Positions 16,583 to 25,958 are shown, counted from the stretch's first letter. The stretch: 38,515 bases of DNA from Nostoc sp. NOS(2021) (GCF_017115025.1 NZ_JABXKM010000102.1:1-38515); one strand, 5' to 3'. Notes: a model not told the origin generated them from the letters alone. Numbers and translations are program-made.

Positions 16583-17233
16583 AACTATGCCTGTCGCCTC
16601 TCTGTGTCAGGAGAATTAGATTGAACAACTTTCCCAAGCTGTCTGAATTAAAATTTATTTTAGTAAAATTACTTACAACTTTTTACATAGTTGATATTAT
16701 CCTTGTTGAGTAATGTTTTGATATTAAAAAACATATTTTTATACAATTTTTATCTGAACTTTATTCAACCTTTATGTAAAAATTTGTATGTGAGTAAATT
16801 GTGTCCAGTGCTAGAGAACTGTAGACATGTCGTTTTTTGTCAAGGCGTAGGTACTAGAATAATAAAATACATTTTTAATACTTAGACAGAAGTGTTATAC
16901 TGTTATGAGAATAAACTTCAATATCACTTAAGTTATAAATGCTTTACTGTCAGTTATAAATGAGGTAGTTAGCAGAAGCTATCTAGCACACCAATCTTTG
17001 AGAGATTGGGTTATTTACCTCAACTCAAAATTTTTTAATTATAGACCTAGTGGACGGTCTTGATGTCCGTTAAGCTATCAATAGTTTGTTTAACAAGAAA
17101 ATTAGACCGTTAGCGAATGATAATTTTATGGGAAAATGTTTTAATTTTGTATGAAAGCTTCAACAAAACTCACAGATGTTTTTTTAGGCGATTTCTCGGT
17201 TAAATCTATTAAATCTCTAATGATAATATTGCT
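16583..17233. promoter_or_regulatory. 651-bp divergent spacer between the UbiA-type gene and prs
   Basis: The spacer is very AT-rich and holds no convincing gene; the short open frame around 16691 is compositionally random. It must contain promoters for both the lipid-pentose run and prs. A small stem CCAATCT/AGATTGG lies near 16991-17010, and another, GGACGGTCTTGATGTCC, near 17053. No specific operator can be named. Confidence 0.45.
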
Positions 17234-18250
17234 ATGAATGCACATAGAGGATCTGCTGTGCTCAGTTCTGCAACTTTCAAAGTGCAACCATCTGCAACAG
17301 GACTGACCGATAATCATCGCCTGCGGCTGTTTTCTGGCTCTGCCAATGTACAACTGTCTCAAGAAGTCGCTCGTTATCTGGGTCTTGACTTGGGGCCAAT
17401 GATTCGTAAAAGATTTGCGGATGGAGAACTTTACGTTCAAATCCAAGAATCGATTCGGGGTTGTGATGTCTATTTAATCCAGCCATGTTGTCAACCCGTG
17501 AACGATCATTTGATGGAATTAATGATTATGGTTGACGCCTGTCGTCGAGCTTCGGCGCGACAGGTAACGGCAGTAATTCCCTACTACGGTTACGCCCGCG
17601 CCGATCGCAAAACGGCAGGACGAGAGTCAATAACCGCCAAGCTGGTTGCTAACTTGATCACTGAAGCCGGTGCCAACCGCGTTCTCGCAATGGATTTGCA
17701 CTCGGCTCAAATTCAAGGCTATTTCGATATACCTTTTGACCATGTTTACGGTTCGCCAGTATTGCTGGATTATCTAGCAAGCAAACAACTGCCCGACCTT
17801 GTAGTTGTTTCCCCCGATGTTGGTGGTGTAGCACGAGCCAGAGCATTTGCAAAAAAACTGGGTGATGCTCCACTGGCGATTATTGACAAACGTCGTCAGG
17901 CACATAATGTTGCCGAAGTGTTAAATATCATCGGCGATGTTAAAGGCAAAACGGCAGTGTTGGTGGATGACATGATCGACACTGGGGGCACGATCGCGGA
18001 AGGGGCGCGATTACTGCGTGAAGAAGGAGCGCGTCAAGTATACGCCTGTGCAACTCATGCTGTGTTTTCTCCACCAGCGATGGAGCGGTTATCCAGTGGC
18101 TTGTTTGAGGAAGTCATTGTGACAAATACGATTCCCATACCAGAAAACAACCGCTTTCCCCAACTAGTGGTGCTGTCAGTAGCTAATCTGTTAGGAGAAA
18201 CTATCTGGCGGATTCATGAAGATACTTCAGTTAGTAGTATGTTCCGCTAG
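17234..18250 (+). CDS. prs: Ribose-phosphate pyrophosphokinase (PRPP synthetase)
   Basis: This 338-residue class I enzyme makes PRPP from ribose 5-phosphate and ATP for nucleotide, histidine and tryptophan synthesis. Clear motifs: FSGSANVQLSQEVARYLG, KRFADGELYVQI, YYGYARADRKTAGRESITAKL (flexible loop and ATP site), VVSPDVGGVARARAFAK, DKRRQAHNVAE and the PRPP loop VLVDDMIDTGGTIAEGA. The first 25 residues are an extension common to cyanobacterial orthologs. The gene is followed by a terminator at 18281-18320. It sits divergently from a UbiA-type enzyme that would use PRPP, so the two ends of this locus may be functionally linked. Confidence 0.96.
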   Translation: MNAHRGSAVLSSATFKVQPSATGLTDNHRLRLFSGSANVQLSQEVARYLGLDLGPMIRKRFADGELYVQIQESIRGCDVYLIQPCCQPVNDHLMELMIMVDACRRASARQVTAVIPYYGYARADRKTAGRESITAKLVANLITEAGANRVLAMDLHSAQIQGYFDIPFDHVYGSPVLLDYLASKQLPDLVVVSPDVGGVARARAFAKKLGDAPLAIIDKRRQAHNVAEVLNIIGDVKGKTAVLVDDMIDTGGTIAEGARLLREEGARQVYACATHAVFSPPAMERLSSGLFEEVIVTNTIPIPENNRFPQLVVLSVANLLGETIWRIHEDTSVSSMFR

Positions 18251-18280
18251 ACTGTCATTCTGTGTTATAGGCATAAATTA

Positions 18281-18320
18281 CCCACATTGTCCTCTTGATC
18301 GAGTACAGTGTGGGCTTTTA
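18281..18320 (+). terminator. Rho-independent terminator of prs
   Basis: CCCACATTGT and ACAGTGTGGG form a 10-bp stem with one G-T pair, followed by CTTTTA, 30 bases after the prs stop. It is the expected spacing and form. Confidence 0.8.
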
Positions 18321-18331
18321 GTTATGATTAT

Positions 18332-18495
18332 TAGGACTTACGCACGAGTTACGGAATAACGTAGACGCAAAGCGGCTTGCCGCAGGCTACCGCAGAGGCG
18401 CTGAGAAGCCAGTGCGTTGGGCGGGTTCCCCGACTTGTAGCAACTGGCGCGACACGGAGAAATCAGAGTTTGAGAGATATTTTGCGTAAGTCCTA
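18332..18495. mobile_element. MITE-like element, TAGGACTTACGCA family, copy B
   Basis: The ends TAGGACTTACGCA and TGCGTAAGTCCTA are perfect inverted complements, 164 bp apart outside to outside. The flanks are ATTAT and GTTAT, a 4-of-5 match to a target duplication. The inner sequence (CTTGCCGCAGGCTACCGCAGAGGCGC type) differs from copy A, so only the ends are shared. It lies just past the prs terminator. Confidence 0.8.
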
Positions 18496-18727
18496 GTTAT
18501 TAAGAAATAATCTCATGTTTTCTATGGACGGTTGATTACAAGTAGTTCTTGCCCAAATAATTACTAATCTGTAATGTGCTAGACCAACACTAACGTCCCT
18601 TGTGGGCGATCGCACCCCTGCTCCCTGCACAAGAGCTTTTTCATGTGCGGTAGTAAAATGGATGCAGCACTGCCAAATTAGAATACTTTGATTCAGTTTG
18701 GACAATTTGGGTAAAGAGGACAAAGGG
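18496..18727. other. Promoter spacer before the Uma2 gene
   Basis: This spacer holds one HIP1 site and no gene. A purine-rich ribosome site (AAAGAGGACAAAGGG) is at its end, directly before ATG 18728. Confidence 0.35.
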
Positions 18728-19423
18728 ATGATTACAACTCCTAAAAAAGTGATTTCAGTTTTACCTCTGGAAAATGGCGATCGCTTATCTCGCTGCGAAT
18801 TTGAGCGTCGCTATCAGGCAATGCCGCATTTAAGAAAAGCTGAACTGGTTGAAGGAGTTGTGTATATCATGGCATCCCCACTCAGAATTAAAAGTCATGG
18901 GGAACCACATGGAAACCTGATCGGGTGGTTGTGGAACTATAAAACGGCAACCCCTGGTCTTGTTCTCGGAATTGAACCCACAGTGCGTTTAGATTCGGAT
19001 AATGAACCACAGCCTGACGCGGTAATATTCATTCCGGGCAGACAGGCATTGATTAGTGAGGATGATTATATCCAAGGCGCACCCGAACTGGTGATAGAAG
19101 TGGCAGCAAGCAGTGCAGCCATCGATTTACATGATAAAAAACGCACCTATCGACGGAATGGAGTACAGGAGTATATTGTCTGGCGAACATTAGATAATCA
19201 GTTGGATTGGTTTAGGCTGCAAGCGGATGAGTATGTTTCGCTACCAACCGATGAGCAGGGAATTATTCGCAGTCAGGTGTTTCCGGGGTTGTGGTTGGCA
19301 ATACCTGCCTTACTGTCAGGAGAAATGGCAACGGTGTTATCTGTGTTACAAGCAGGTTTAGCTGCCACTGAACATCAAGAATTTATGCAAAAGTTGAATG
19401 AGAATATCGGAAATAGGGAATAG
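18728..19423 (+). CDS. Uma2 family (DUF820) endonuclease-like protein
   Basis: This 231-residue protein belongs to the Uma2/DUF820 family, abundant in cyanobacteria, with a PD-(D/E)XK nuclease fold of unknown biological role. The core is visible: an N-terminal helix-strand unit (RRYQAMPHLRKAELVEGVVYIMAS), NEPQPDAVIFIP with the first acidic residue, APELVIEVAASSA with the E-x-E/V strand, and DLHDKKRTYRRNGVQEYIVW with the lysine. The ATG at 18728 is chosen over an upstream TTG at 18698 because a ribosome site lies right before it. It stands alone between repeat-rich spacers, as these genes usually do. Confidence 0.85.
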   Translation: MITTPKKVISVLPLENGDRLSRCEFERRYQAMPHLRKAELVEGVVYIMASPLRIKSHGEPHGNLIGWLWNYKTATPGLVLGIEPTVRLDSDNEPQPDAVIFIPGRQALISEDDYIQGAPELVIEVAASSAAIDLHDKKRTYRRNGVQEYIVWRTLDNQLDWFRLQADEYVSLPTDEQGIIRSQVFPGLWLAIPALLSGEMATVLSVLQAGLAATEHQEFMQKLNENIGNRE

Positions 19424-19866
19424 ATACAGCAGATTGCGAGTTGATGAGGTACAAAAATACCCCACCCTAACCCTCCCCTTATAAAGGGGAGGGAACTAGA
19501 TTTGCTGTTTCCCCCCTTAATAAGGGGGGATTAAGGGGGGTAATTCACCGTAGCCCCAAGCAATGGAAGGGTGTACTTCACTTACTTGCAAAGTGCTGTA
19601 TGTACTGAGTTTTTTCAAAAATCAAATAGCAGTCCTAATATGTTCCTGAAGAAGTTATAGAAAGGCTGGCGTTGCACGAATTAGGAAAATGATCAAAACG
19701 AAAGCTATGTACTTATGCAAGGGTGTCAGTGTGAAGTAGCGCAACTGCCGAATACTGAGAAAGGAATTGATGATTGGCTGGTGGCTGGTGGCAAGCTGGG
19801 TTACAGAAAACTCTTTTTCCCCCTGGCCCTACGAGGCTTTCCTCGTTATCATAAGAAGTTAAAAAT
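19424..19866. repeat. Repeat-bearing spacer with GC-rich inverted repeats
   Basis: At about 19460-19545 lies a cyanobacterial palindromic repeat: CCCTCCCC/GGGGAGGG and CCCCCCTTA/TAAGGGGGG stems in tandem. It may serve as a terminator for the Uma2 gene. The remaining 300 bases show no convincing gene. Confidence 0.6.
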
Positions 19867-20187
19867 ATGAAAGCTAAAAAAGTTAAAATTAAGACTAGAC
19901 CTGGGATCACTGATGAGCTTATTCATGATGAACTTACGCAGTTCGCTTTAATAGAAAATCATTATATTTGGGGTACACCTAAATTAAACAGTGGGATAAT
20001 ACATTTTTTATCATATGACAATTGTCTTCTCATGTTTTTAGTTGAAGACGATCAAGCTAATGGAAGATACATAAGGTATCTTGAAAAAATGGGAGTTCCT
20101 GTTTTTGAGGATTCTTTAGAATGTGATGAGTATGGAAAAGCCCTCTTGGAAAAGGCTAATAAAAAACATGACTCCTTAACGATATAG
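19867..20187 (+). CDS. Small hypothetical protein
   Basis: This 106-residue, Lys- and Glu-rich soluble protein starts MKAKKVKIKTRPGITDEL and I do not recognise its family. It has a mixed alpha/beta pattern with hydrophobic strands (GIIHFLSYDNCLLMFLV) and a charged C-terminal helix. A weak ribosome site AAGAAG precedes ATG. Its AT content is higher than its neighbours'. The 3' end overlaps the hybrid kinase stop by 12 bases, tail to tail. It is likely real because the frame fills the gap with natural-looking composition, but an ortholog search is needed to be sure. Confidence 0.5.
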   Translation: MKAKKVKIKTRPGITDELIHDELTQFALIENHYIWGTPKLNSGIIHFLSYDNCLLMFLVEDDQANGRYIRYLEKMGVPVFEDSLECDEYGKALLEKANKKHDSLTI

Positions 20188-23100
20188 CCAAACCCGGAGT
20201 AGTGAAAGCAGTTGCTCAGTATCTACAGGTTTGGTGATGTAGTCAGAGGCTCCAGCTTCGATGCATTTTTCGCGATCGCCTGGCATGGCTTTGGCAGTTA
20301 AAGCAATTATTGGTAGTGAGCGAAACTGTTGTTGCTGGCGGATGGCGCGGGTAGTTTCGTAACCATCCATTTCTGGCATCATGATATCCATCAAAACTAT
20401 GTTAATGTCAGGATTAGCTTCCAGCCTCTCAATACCATCTCTGCCATTTTCGGCAAACAGCACTTGCATTTGATAGCTTTCTAAAAAGCTGGTGAGGGCA
20501 AAAATATTTCGCAGATCATCATCTACAATCAAAATTTTCCGATTAGCCAGCACCGGATCAGTTTGATGTAGTTGCTCTAGCATTTGACGCTTTGGTGGGG
20601 GCAAATTTGCTTGCACCCGATGCAAAAACAGGGCAGTTTCGTCTAACAACCGCTCTGGCGAGCGCACATTTTTAATGATAATTGTCTCTGCTAGTCCCCG
20701 CAGTTGGGTTTCTTCTTGTCGGCTGAGTTCTTTACCGGTGTAGACGATGATCGGCAGTTTCAAAAGCCTGGGTTCAAGCTTGATCTGCTCAATTAGTGTA
20801 AACCCACTCATATCGGGCAGACCAAGATCCAGTACCATACAATCAAAGTGATGCGATCGCAAAATCGAGAGGGCTTCTCCCCCTGTACCCACTGCTGTAC
20901 TCTGGACATCACTATTACCAATCAGTTCGATAATACTTTGGGCTTGTACGGGGTCATCTTCTACAATCAGGAGATTTTTTACCTGACGCTCAATAAAGCC
21001 TTTAATCTCAGTCAATACCTGAGTTAGCGCTTCTGGAGAAACGGGTTTTTGGAGATAGGTAATCGCGCCTAACTGTAATCCCCGTTGCTGTCTTTCATCA
21101 ACAGAAAGTATATGTACTGGTATATGTCTGGTATCTGGCTTATGCTTCAGACGATCTAGCACCGTCCACCCATCCATCTCTGGCATATGGATATCTAGCA
21201 TAATCGCATTGGGTTTAAACTGTTGCGCTAGTGCTAGACCTTGTTTGCTCTGTAAAGAAACGATGGTTTTAAAGCCCTGCTCACGTGCCATATCTAGTAA
21301 GATGCGGGCAAATTTATCGTCATCCTCGATAATTAGCAAAATGCGATCGCCTGGTTGAATTATTTCCCGGTCGTCTGGAATTTCGATGGGGAAGCTGCTA
21401 AGTACTTTCGCGGATGCAGATGTGTCCACAGTCGCGGGTCTGTTTTCGACGATTGGCACTTCTTTGATGGTCGATGCTGCACGGATAGAGGTGGTTGGCT
21501 CAGAGGGTAGTGTGGTGAGAGTATTTTTAGCATTGTTTTCCTGTCGCCTGGGCAAGTAAAGGGTGAAGGTGCTTCCCTGTCCTGGTTGGCTGAGTAGTTC
21601 AATTCTTCCTCCCAACAGTTGAGCCAATTCCCGGCTGATGGACAAGCCCAAGCCAGTTCCCCCGTACTTGCGGCTGGTTGTGCCATCTGCCTGCTGAAAT
21701 GCCTCGAAAATAATCTTCTGCTTTTCGGCTGGAATGCCTATACCCGTGTCGCTAACGGCAAAAGCAATCATGGGATTATCAACTTCGGCTGCCTCAGATC
21801 CTATGCCAATTTGTAACTTCACGCCTCCTTGTTGGGTAAACTTAAAGGCGTTGGCTAGAAGATTTTTCAGCACTTGTTGCAGGCGTTTGGAGTCGTTAAA
21901 AATTGTCAGGGGTAACTTCTCATCCCGTTGAATAGTAAAACTGAGTTCTTTATTGTGGGCAAGTTGCTGGAAAGTCTGCTCTAGAGATGTCTGCAAATCT
22001 GCAAAAGCAATTTGCTCAATATCGAGTGACATAGTACCCGACTCAATTTTTGCCAAATCTAGAATGTCATTGATCAACTCCAGCAAATCAGTCCCAGCCG
22101 AGTAAATAGTCCGGCTGTATTCTACCTGTTTATCGGTCAAGTTGCTAAGAGAGTTATCTGCTAGCAGCCTTGCTAAAATTAACAGGCTATTTAGCGGTGT
22201 CCGTAACTCGTGGGACATATTTGCGAGAAATTCTGACTTATATTTGGAAGACAAAGCCAGTTGTGCAGCTTTTTCTTCTAAAGACTGCCTCGCGCGCTCA
22301 ACTTCCTCGTTCTTGCGGGCAACTTCCCGATTTTGAACTTCTAATAATTCTGCCTTTTCTTCTAGCTCCTGATTTAGTTGTTGTAATTCTTCGTTAGACT
22401 GTTTCACATGAAATTGTGATTCCTCTAACTCCTGCGCCTGTTCTTCCAGGCGTTGATTGCTCTGCTGTAGTTCTTCTTGTTGGCTTTGCAGTTCCTCTGT
22501 TAAAGCAACAGACTCTTCAAGTAGTTGCTGAGTTTGCAATTGTGAGGCGATGTTATTTAAAAATACACCTAGATTTTCAGTTAATTGCTCTAGAAATATC
22601 AGGTGCAATTCCTTAAAAGGCCCAAAAGAGGCAAGTTCAATTACGGCATTCACCTGCGTCTCAAATAGTATGGGCAGCACAATAATATTTAGCGGTGGTG
22701 CTTCTCCCAAGCCGGAACTGATGCGGATATAGTCACTAGGAACTTCCGTGAGGAGGATTCTTTGTTTTTCTAGGGCGGATTGTCCCACCAATCCCTCGCC
22801 CAAGCGAAACTGATTTGCCAGGTTTTTGCGTTTTTTGTAAGCATAACTACTCAACAATTTCAGTACAGGCTGGTCGTCTATAGATTCCATCGCATAAAAA
22901 ACGCCCTGCGATGCTCCAACCAGTGGTGCTAAATTCGACAAGATCAGGCGAGATACACTTTCCAGATTTCGCTGCCCTTGGAGCATCTGGGTAAATTCAG
23001 CTAAGTTAGACTTTAGCCAGTTTTGCTCGTCATTTTTTTTAGTTGTGTTTCGCAGATTAACGATCATCTGGTTGAAGGTGCGCGTCAACACACCAATTTC

Positions 23101-23820
23101 ATCCAGGCGATCGCTATCTGGTAAATTCACCGATAAATCCCCATCCGCCATTTTTTCTGCCAAATCAGAAACTTGCTTCAGGGGTACTGAGATATTTCGG
23201 GTCAGGGCGAATCCAATCAAAGCTAAGATCAAAGAAAATAAGGGAATACTATAGACAATGCTGGCGATCGTTTGCTGGCCAGCTGCTTGTGCCTTCTCAG
23301 AGCGCTGTTTCAGCAGTGCATCCTCCTCAGTTTTCATCGTCTGAATAACTTTGCGGATTTCATCCATTAGGGACTTGCCCCGGTCTGTCAGAACCACCTT
23401 CTGAGAAGCTTCAAAACCTTGGTTCTGGCGCAAGTCGATAGTTTCTTGAAGTTCAGCCAGCTTTTGAGCGATTAGTGGCTGTAAAACATCCAACCGCTGT
23501 TGTTGCTTAGGGTTATCTGCTGTTAACCTCTGAAGTTCCTTAACTTTTTGAGCCAGTATTTGAGTGGCAGCCTTATAAGGCTCTAAATAGCTCTGTTTTC
23601 CAGTAACAATGTAACCACGTTGCCCAGTTTCAGCATTTGTCACTTGCAAGTTGAGGTCTTCAAGCTCACTTAATACCTGGTAGGTATGGTTTTCTTGGCG
23701 CGAAGTTTCAATTAGATCGTTGGTGCTTTGGTAGGAGATTAGACCAATGGTGGTCAGAGTTGCCAAACTCAGGGCAAAACTTACTCCAATCTTGGTTCCA
23801 ATCTTCAAACGGTTCAACAT
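20176..23820 (-). CDS. Hybrid sensor histidine kinase, CHASE3-HAMP-GAF-HisKA-HATPase-3xREC
   Basis: This 1214-residue inner-membrane phosphorelay kinase has a membrane segment at 10-30, a CHASE3-type outer helical domain (about 40-178; NAETGQRGYIVTGKQSYLEPY), a second membrane segment (187-207), HAMP (208-262), GAF (about 280-425), a long Gln/Glu-rich coiled coil (425-525), HisKA with H537 in NMSHELRTP, and HATPase (about 635-760; N653/N657, DTGIGIP 691-697, GGTGLGL). Three receivers follow with phospho-acceptors D876, D998 and D1145. In REC2 the usual Lys-Pro is KN (1050-1051), so its switch may differ. No Hpt domain is present, so a partner in trans is expected. The input signal is unknown; no response gene lies beside it. 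Confidence 0.93.
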   Translation of the reverse strand: MLNRLKIGTKIGVSFALSLATLTTIGLISYQSTNDLIETSRQENHTYQVLSELEDLNLQVTNAETGQRGYIVTGKQSYLEPYKAATQILAQKVKELQRLTADNPKQQQRLDVLQPLIAQKLAELQETIDLRQNQGFEASQKVVLTDRGKSLMDEIRKVIQTMKTEEDALLKQRSEKAQAAGQQTIASIVYSIPLFSLILALIGFALTRNISVPLKQVSDLAEKMADGDLSVNLPDSDRLDEIGVLTRTFNQMIVNLRNTTKKNDEQNWLKSNLAEFTQMLQGQRNLESVSRLILSNLAPLVGASQGVFYAMESIDDQPVLKLLSSYAYKKRKNLANQFRLGEGLVGQSALEKQRILLTEVPSDYIRISSGLGEAPPLNIIVLPILFETQVNAVIELASFGPFKELHLIFLEQLTENLGVFLNNIASQLQTQQLLEESVALTEELQSQQEELQQSNQRLEEQAQELEESQFHVKQSNEELQQLNQELEEKAELLEVQNREVARKNEEVERARQSLEEKAAQLALSSKYKSEFLANMSHELRTPLNSLLILARLLADNSLSNLTDKQVEYSRTIYSAGTDLLELINDILDLAKIESGTMSLDIEQIAFADLQTSLEQTFQQLAHNKELSFTIQRDEKLPLTIFNDSKRLQQVLKNLLANAFKFTQQGGVKLQIGIGSEAAEVDNPMIAFAVSDTGIGIPAEKQKIIFEAFQQADGTTSRKYGGTGLGLSISRELAQLLGGRIELLSQPGQGSTFTLYLPRRQENNAKNTLTTLPSEPTTSIRAASTIKEVPIVENRPATVDTSASAKVLSSFPIEIPDDREIIQPGDRILLIIEDDDKFARILLDMAREQGFKTIVSLQSKQGLALAQQFKPNAIMLDIHMPEMDGWTVLDRLKHKPDTRHIPVHILSVDERQQRGLQLGAITYLQKPVSPEALTQVLTEIKGFIERQVKNLLIVEDDPVQAQSIIELIGNSDVQSTAVGTGGEALSILRSHHFDCMVLDLGLPDMSGFTLIEQIKLEPRLLKLPIIVYTGKELSRQEETQLRGLAETIIIKNVRSPERLLDETALFLHRVQANLPPPKRQMLEQLHQTDPVLANRKILIVDDDLRNIFALTSFLESYQMQVLFAENGRDGIERLEANPDINIVLMDIMMPEMDGYETTRAIRQQQQFRSLPIIALTAKAMPGDREKCIEAGASDYITKPVDTEQLLSLLRVWLYR

Positions 23821-24709
23821 TATTCCCGGCAGATATTCAAATTATTTCTATTTTTGAGACTATTCTGATTATGTTTTAGCTATCCAAAACAAATATAGGA
23901 TATTCCTTTACGTGGAATATGTCTAGTTTTTTTACACGCAAAATATTATCACTTGTATCTTAATACATTTACAAATGTAACCTGATTTTAAATAAGTATA
24001 TAAATAATCTTTTTATCTAACATTTTGATACTTTAATTAATATGAAACCTTGAGATAGCATAACTTCTTTCAAAAGAAGCAACCACCTGATTTTGTAATT
24101 GAATCTGGCGGTGGATAATTAAACACTTGTTCCTTTACTAAAAAATGGTGGTTTTTATGATTGCAGTAATTAACCTAGCAAGACCCAAATTCTGCAAAGG
24201 GCAAAAGGTAGAATTTCTCGATGGATTGGTAGCCATAATACAATGCCATCCTAACTCTGGACACTGGTAGTGTCTTGTAGAAATGCAAATGGGTTCAGAA
24301 CCAGAAATGGGTAGGATTGGTTATGAAACTACTATTTTACTATTTGAAACAGATATTATTTTACTCTAAGACTACCCTCTTGTCGCTTAGGTTTAATATT
24401 GACATCACCTTTTTATCAAAAAACCCTTGGAGGATATTAAAAAACTCAACGCTCATTTAATATTACTAAATATAGTGGCTTTTGCGGTTTGGTATGACAT
24501 TAATGCCATTGTACATCACTATAAACATCAACCGTAACCTTAGTTATCGCAAGCAGTATTGTGGTGGAAAGTTAAGGTTTCAAAAGGCAATCTATACCCA
24601 CAGAGGTATGTAATTTATAGGAAAATGAATATACTTTTACTCTAAATTTTCAGGAAGATGCACAATCACGGGATATCGTCAAACCTCTTAAGATTAACTT
24701 GACGTTTAA
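23821..24709. other. 889-bp AT-rich spacer with one broken small ORF
   Basis: Apart from the interrupted small frame at 24157-24369, this spacer has no recognisable gene. It contains the hybrid-kinase promoter side and the end of the stress-protein gene. No tandem repeats or strong hairpins are evident. Confidence 0.4.
24157..24369 (+). pseudogene. Small ORF split by an in-frame TAG
   Basis: ATG at 24157 opens MIAVINLARPKFCKGQKVEF and runs 37 codons to a TAG at 24268-24270. The same frame then continues for 32 codons (CLVEMQMGSEPEMGRIGYET and onward) to TAA at 24367. The second half is as protein-like as the first (acidic, beta-strand patterned), so a 70-residue ancestral protein with a nonsense change is likely. 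A resemblance to small Nostoc proteins opening MIAVI..RPKF is from memory. Confidence 0.45.
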
Positions 24710-25621
24710 CTAGAAGTTCGTAATCACCTGGCGATCGCTTCTAGCCGCATCAAGTTTAGATGGGCTATAGATCCGAAAATGTTGAATCTTGTTAGTCTCT
24801 AAAATAGCTTTTGCACCTGCCATGTAGATATCAGTACTATTTAGGACTAATAGGTAATTGCCAAGAGTAACTTGATGTTCATAATATCTGGCTAGATCGT
24901 CAGAAATTCCTAAATTAGTGTAGTTATCTTTGGAACTGCTGATCTCTACCTCAGTAATACCAACTATGGTCTCTGTATCCTTAGCAATCAGCGACACTTG
25001 ACTCATCGGAAAGCCAGCAGTTTTCAGTTCAGTAAGCGCTCTTTCTGCGTCTTGGCGGGTAGAAAAAACACCAACTGCATTTTTATAGCGACTATTTGGG
25101 GTCGAGTATGGCTCATAAACACCACACTGTTGAATATCACAGCGATTAAAAACCCTCTTAGCAACACAAATCTCGATGTCTATGCCGATTACGATCACCA
25201 AATAGTAACCTTTACAGACAAGATGGCTGTAACCTTGTGCTTGCTGTTCAGGAATTCCTAAACTTAGCAACACACCAGGCAAACCACCTGCGGATGCATT
25301 GATCGCACCACCTGGTAAAGTGGTAGCGATCGCTGTTGCTTCTGCTCCGGCTAGCATGACTCGGCCTATACCAGGAATTACCCAGAGGACTAAACCAACT
25401 AATAAGCCAGTAAGACCGCCTAAAGCGTCTTGTGAGGATGTATTGCCAGTGGGGTCTTTAACCTCAACACCAGCAATATCACTTTGTTCTTCTGCATTCC
25501 TTGCAATTACAGAAACTTTGTGCATTGGAAAATTAGAAGCTTTTAGTTCCTCAAGTGCCAATTGTGCATCCGAACATCTAGCGAAAACTCCTATAGTTCT
25601 TCGCTCTTTTTCTAATGTCAT
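24710..25621 (-). CDS. General stress protein with two YflT/GSP17M-like domains
   Basis: The 303-residue protein contains two related units: TIGVFARCSDAQLALEELKASNFPMHKVSVIARN (about 9-43) and AVGVFSTRQDAERALTELKTAGFPMSQVSLIAKD (about 182-215), each a compact alpha/beta domain of the general-stress 17M type. Between them is a Gly/Ala-rich hydrophobic region (LGGLTGLLVGLVLWVIPGIGRVMLAGAEA). Proteins of this kind are frequent in Nostoc and are often stress-induced; the molecular role is not known. It lies 58 bases downstream of a GlsB-type stress membrane protein on the same strand. Confidence 0.8.
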   Translation of the reverse strand: MTLEKERRTIGVFARCSDAQLALEELKASNFPMHKVSVIARNAEEQSDIAGVEVKDPTGNTSSQDALGGLTGLLVGLVLWVIPGIGRVMLAGAEATAIATTLPGGAINASAGGLPGVLLSLGIPEQQAQGYSHLVCKGYYLVIVIGIDIEICVAKRVFNRCDIQQCGVYEPYSTPNSRYKNAVGVFSTRQDAERALTELKTAGFPMSQVSLIAKDTETIVGITEVEISSSKDNYTNLGISDDLARYYEHQVTLGNYLLVLNSTDIYMAGAKAILETNKIQHFRIYSPSKLDAARSDRQVITNF

Positions 25622-25679
25622 TTTATCGGTTTCTTGCAGCTATAAGTGATTCCCAAGAGTATTAGCTAATTTGAGGTTA

Positions 25680-25958
25680 TTACACAGCTCGACGAGTCAG
25701 TAAACCCCAAACAAAAATCAGTATCATAGCACCAAGAACAGCAAATAAAATGCTTCCAAGGGATAAAGCTCCTACAGATGCAGCGGCTGCCGAACTACTT
25801 CCTAGCAATACTTGACCCAAATAGCCTCCGACTACGGCTCCAAGGATTCCTAATACAATGGTGGAGAGAATACCGCCACCTTGGGTTCCTGGATAAAATA
25901 CCTTAGCTAACGCACCTGCGATTAAACCCAAAACCAGCCAAGCGATAATGTTACCCAT
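25680..25958 (-). CDS. GlsB/YeaQ/YmgE-family small membrane protein
   Basis: This 92-residue protein has three membrane helices: IIAWLVLGLIAGALAKVFYP, a Gly-rich GILSTIVLGILGAVVGGYLGQVL, and SILFAVLGAMILIFVWGLL. These are the signature of the transglycosylase-associated/GlsB family, induced by stress in many bacteria, function unknown. A very strong ribosome site (GGAAGGAG) precedes the ATG, indicating high translation. It is 58 bases ahead of the two-domain stress protein, and the two probably form a stress operon. Confidence 0.9.
   Translation of the reverse strand: MGNIIAWLVLGLIAGALAKVFYPGTQGGGILSTIVLGILGAVVGGYLGQVLLGSSSAAAASVGALSLGSILFAVLGAMILIFVWGLLTRRAV

Noticed and set aside
16691-16885. 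64-codon frame in the prs/UbiA spacer
   Set aside because: Very AT-rich, Phe/Leu/Asn composition expected by chance; no ribosome site.
19930-19946. CTTACGCA inside the small hypothetical gene as another MITE end
   Set aside because: Only 8 bases match, no partner end is nearby, and the site lies in coding sequence.
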